NCBI GenBank assembly: GCA_015063035.1
Contig: SUTG01000008.1
Span: forward strand, 1 to 58,096
DNA: 58,096 nt
Source: Methanobrevibacter olleyae
GTDB lineage: Archaea; Methanobacteriota; Methanobacteria; Methanobacteriales; Methanobacteriaceae
Direction: 5' to 3'
Part shown: positions 55,678 through 58,096 of the stretch, piece after piece
How the letters are laid out: every line of letters starts with the position of its first letter
Numbering within the stretch: the first letter of the stretch is position 1
Translations under genes and position numbers: made by a program
Notes under the pieces: generated by a model
Database searches by the model: none
What the model saw: only the letters and a program-made list of their open reading frames with translations
Told to the model about the DNA's origin: nothing

Positions 55678-56616
55678 ATGAATGTTAGTCATATAAGCAA
55701 TAATCATTTAAAAGTTCTTTTAAATGAGCTATTAAGTACAGAAGAATTAAACGAAGATTTACTACTAAATTTAACTAGAGAACTTAGATTTAGCATTTTT
55801 GTTTGCCCTGGTCTCTATATGGAAGACGGTGATTTCTTTAATTATCCTCTTTTAGATTTGGATGATGGAACAAGTATACTTCCAGTATTTACAGATGAAA
55901 ATGAGTATAATAATAGTAATTTAATTACAAATGATTATGAACCAGTCACCTACTTTTTTGAACAATCCTTTGATTTTTTAGAGGATGAAACAATTATGGG
56001 AATAGTAATTAATCCAGATTCAGAGGATTTCTTTGTTTCAAAAGATATTATTAATTTAGTTGCTATGTCTCAATTTGAAGTTTCAAACAGTTTGGATAAT
56101 GATAATTCCTTTGCTTGTGATGGAAATGAACTGAAAGTAATTTTTGATACAGTATCAAATGATAGTTTGATAGAATTTATGCATGATGAATCAAATGCAT
56201 TTGATTATGATGGTCTATTTAATGAATTTGCTAAATCCATGTTGAATACAATTATCATTAATGAAAATTTAGGAGAAAATTATGAGGATATTTATCCTAT
56301 TGAACCTCAAGATATTATTTTAGTCACTGAATTTGATGAAGATGACAGTCCTTGGTTAGTTTTAATGGCAAACAAAGATTCTTTTTATAAAAAATTATCC
56401 TTCCAAGATAACAAATCAATCTATTTTGCTCAATTGGTCAATCCTGATGATTTGGCCATTTTTGCATTGGAAAATGATTATGAAGGAATTATGTTGTATG
56501 ATGAAGAGATATTCATACCTATTCCGAGATCAGTTTTACTTGAAAAAATTGATTCAATTAAGATTTTATGCCATAATCCAAGATTAAATAATTCAATTAA
56601 TTATGCATTGAGGTAA
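55678..56616 (+). CDS. SseB-like domain protein, 312 aa
   Basis: A 312-aa acidic soluble protein. The stretch SILPVFTDENEYNNS followed later by TIMGIVINPDSEDFFVS matches the core of SseB N-terminal domain proteins (pressed-in hydrophobic sheet then GI-x-(I/L)NP). A repeat of the theme near the C-terminus (LAIFALENDYEGIMLYDEE) suggests a second such fold. SseB itself has an obscure role. AAAGGTGAAAAA precedes the ATG; it lies 25 bases after the helicase and two bases ahead of the DUF4391 gene, so it belongs to the operon. No catalytic motif is seen. Confidence 0.65.
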   Translation: MNVSHISNNHLKVLLNELLSTEELNEDLLLNLTRELRFSIFVCPGLYMEDGDFFNYPLLDLDDGTSILPVFTDENEYNNSNLITNDYEPVTYFFEQSFDFLEDETIMGIVINPDSEDFFVSKDIINLVAMSQFEVSNSLDNDNSFACDGNELKVIFDTVSNDSLIEFMHDESNAFDYDGLFNEFAKSMLNTIIINENLGENYEDIYPIEPQDIILVTEFDEDDSPWLVLMANKDSFYKKLSFQDNKSIYFAQLVNPDDLAIFALENDYEGIMLYDEEIFIPIPRSVLLEKIDSIKILCHNPRLNNSINYALR

Positions 56617-56618
56617 AA

Positions 56619-57404
56619 ATGTTAATTGAGGAGTTAATCAAGGTTCCTAATGTAGCTATTATCAACAGTATCCTTCCAAAGCAGGATATCTTTGAAGCTA
56701 CTGGAATGACTAAGTCAGATAAGGATTATTTTGTAAGGTATGTAAAGCAGATTAGATGGCTCTATAAGTTTGATGATGCATCTGTTAGAATAAAGCCTTT
56801 TGTCAATGATGAGAAATCATATTTGGAAGCCGAATTAATTAGCATTAAGTTAAAAAAGGAATTTCAGGAGTATAATCATAATACAGGTAATTATCATAGA
56901 TTTGATGCAAGGCTTGATAGGATTGTAGATATTCTTCTAAGGTTTATTCCTTATCCTATACTCTTATGTGCAGAATTCAATGATGAGATTAAGTTTTATG
57001 TAAGTCATATAAGTGAAAGCAAGTCAGATTATGATAAAATCACTTTAGATGAGCTTATTTATACAGATTGGATTGATGTAAATAATTTGGATGGTTTTGA
57101 TAAAGAATTGATTGAAAAATTGCAGATAGATAATTTGGACAAAACCAATGTATTTACATTTTATGATGATATTGTTACAGCTATTATTCAGTATAATGGA
57201 TCTAAGGAAGTAGGTCAAGAGGTAACTTTAAGTTCAGATGAGATTCAAAAGATAATGGATGATATTAAGATGCTTGAGAGAAAAATAACTGAAATAAGAG
57301 TGGCTATTAGAAGAGAGGATAATTTTAATAAAAAAATGGATTATAATATTCATATTAAAGAATTACAAATGGAAATAAAAACATTACAAGAGGAGTTAAA
57401 ATAA
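56619..57404 (+). CDS. DUF4391 protein, 261 aa
   Basis: A 261-aa protein matching DUF4391 by layout: a start with PKQDIFEATGMTKSDKDYFV, then QIRWLYKF and a middle with RIVDILLRFIPYPILLCAEF. A C-terminal coiled coil follows (about 205-261, KMLERKITEIRVAIRR). The family is found between SNF2-type helicases and type III Mod genes and has no known activity. It starts two bases after the SseB-like gene. A probable T-run terminator (AGTCTTTTTTG) begins at about 57411. Confidence 0.75.
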   Translation: MLIEELIKVPNVAIINSILPKQDIFEATGMTKSDKDYFVRYVKQIRWLYKFDDASVRIKPFVNDEKSYLEAELISIKLKKEFQEYNHNTGNYHRFDARLDRIVDILLRFIPYPILLCAEFNDEIKFYVSHISESKSDYDKITLDELIYTDWIDVNNLDGFDKELIEKLQIDNLDKTNVFTFYDDIVTAIIQYNGSKEVGQEVTLSSDEIQKIMDDIKMLERKITEIRVAIRREDNFNKKMDYNIHIKELQMEIKTLQEELK

Positions 57405-57612
57405 AAAAGAGTCTTTTTTGATATTGAGAATATTAAAAATTAAGTACTTGTTTATTAATTCTTAACAAATATGTTTTTTAAATTTATGAATGAAAAATGA
57501 TTTAACAGAAAATAGAAAAATTTTATAAGATTAGAATAACAATGTTGCGATAACTTGGAAAAACAAATTTCACAATCATTATTACTCTAACAAATAATAT
57601 ATACTTAACTAA

Positions 57613-57638
57613 TGTCTTTTAAGAATTTCTAAAAGACA
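57613..57638. promoter_or_regulatory. 9-bp hairpin or operator before mod
   Basis: TGTCTTTTA and TAAAAGACA are exact complements flanking an 8-base spacer. It lies about 50 bases before the Mod start, next to TATA-like AATATATATT at 57645-57654, so it may be an operator. The 284-bp gap from 57405 has no ORF. Confidence 0.5.
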
Positions 57639-57688
57639 AATGATAATATATATTTTGTGATATTTATAATTTATTAAAAGGGATTAAA

Positions 57689-58096
57689 ATGGAAGAAACA
57701 AAGATGAGTGGTGGAAGCAAAGACATAATTTCCGAAAATGTTATAAAAATTAAGAAACTTTTTCCAGAAATTGTTATAGAAGACAATATTGATTTTGAAA
57801 AGTTAAAATTATTGTTGGGCAAGGATATTGAAACTGAAAACGAGAGATATAATTTTTCATGGCCTGGTAAAAATCAAGCTATAAAAGAATCTCAAAGAGT
57901 ATCTTATGGCACACTCCGACCTTATAAAAATGAATCAAAAAATTGGGAAACTACTAAAAATTTATATATTGAGGGGGATAATTTAGAAGTTTTAAAATTA
58001 CTTCAAAAAGGGTATTATAAAAAGATTAAGATGATTTTAATTGATCCTCCTTATAATACAGGTAATGAATTTGTATATCCTGATGATTATAAAGAT
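57689..58096 (+). CDS. Type III-like Mod N6-methyltransferase (5' part)
   Basis: The first 136 codons of an adenine methyltransferase; the frame leaves the window. TTKNLYIEGDNLEVLKLLQK and then MILIDPPYNTGNEF give the DPPY motif IV, in the early-in-sequence order of beta-class type III Mod enzymes. AAAAGGGAT precedes the ATG. It is the fourth gene of the operon-like cluster but has its own promoter region. A Res subunit is expected downstream, outside the window. Target specificity cannot be predicted. Confidence 0.9.
   Translation, partial: MEETKMSGGSKDIISENVIKIKKLFPEIVIEDNIDFEKLKLLLGKDIETENERYNFSWPGKNQAIKESQRVSYGTLRPYKNESKNWETTKNLYIEGDNLEVLKLLQKGYYKKIKMILIDPPYNTGNEFVYPDDYKD

Overview
The window is AT-rich, roughly 30% GC by eye, and reads as a chromosome segment of a Methanobrevibacter-like methanogenic archaeon. 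The evidence is an archaeal Sm-like protein, ribosomal protein L37e, an ArfB-type creatininase-family protein, a tetrahydromethanopterin S-methyltransferase subunit A (MtrA) homologue, a very long adhesin-like beta-helix protein and DUF11 repeats. Gene starts usually carry GGTGAT or GGAGG ribosome binding sites, and TATA boxes and T-run terminators look archaeal. I recognised no rRNA, tRNA, CRISPR array or insertion sequence.

Positions 1-22,300 are mostly core and transport genes: the end of arfB, trmO, LSm, rpl37e, an RNase III, metX with a CBS tail, an NSS-family symporter, two MFS transporters and the lemA/DUF2207 pair. Accessory pieces are mixed in: a frameshifted HEPN gene with a small partner, an orphan CARF-HEPN protein of the CRISPR ancillary type, a TPR protein, a 28-residue membrane peptide followed by a hairpin, an ATPase/nuclease-like gene pair, and an MtrA that lacks its membrane anchor.

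Positions 22,300-40,200 hold a 2.4-kb non-coding stretch with several stem-loops, the adhesin-like protein, two back-to-back PAS/degenerate histidine-kinase proteins with a flippase, and a three-gene family (zinc ribbon, acidic two-TM protein, small anchored extracytoplasmic protein) present twice.

Positions 40,200-58,096 look like a defence and decay island. Remnants include an archaeal ATPase C-terminus, a near-identical dead copy of the nuclease-like gene, a DUF2971 pseudogene and eroded ORFs. These lie among a Ser/Thr kinase-TPR protein, a 969-aa protein that appears to fuse a dead N6-methyltransferase, an HsdS-like specificity half and a C-terminal HEPN motif, two small membrane proteins, a DUF285-repeat protein, and a type III-like restriction operon (PLD-like/SNF2 helicase, SseB-like protein, DUF4391, Mod methyltransferase) that runs off the right edge.

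A theme across the whole window is short tandem duplication with periods of about 13-78 bp, mostly 41-57 bp, in intergenic DNA. Several of these copy the last codons and stop codon of a gene.
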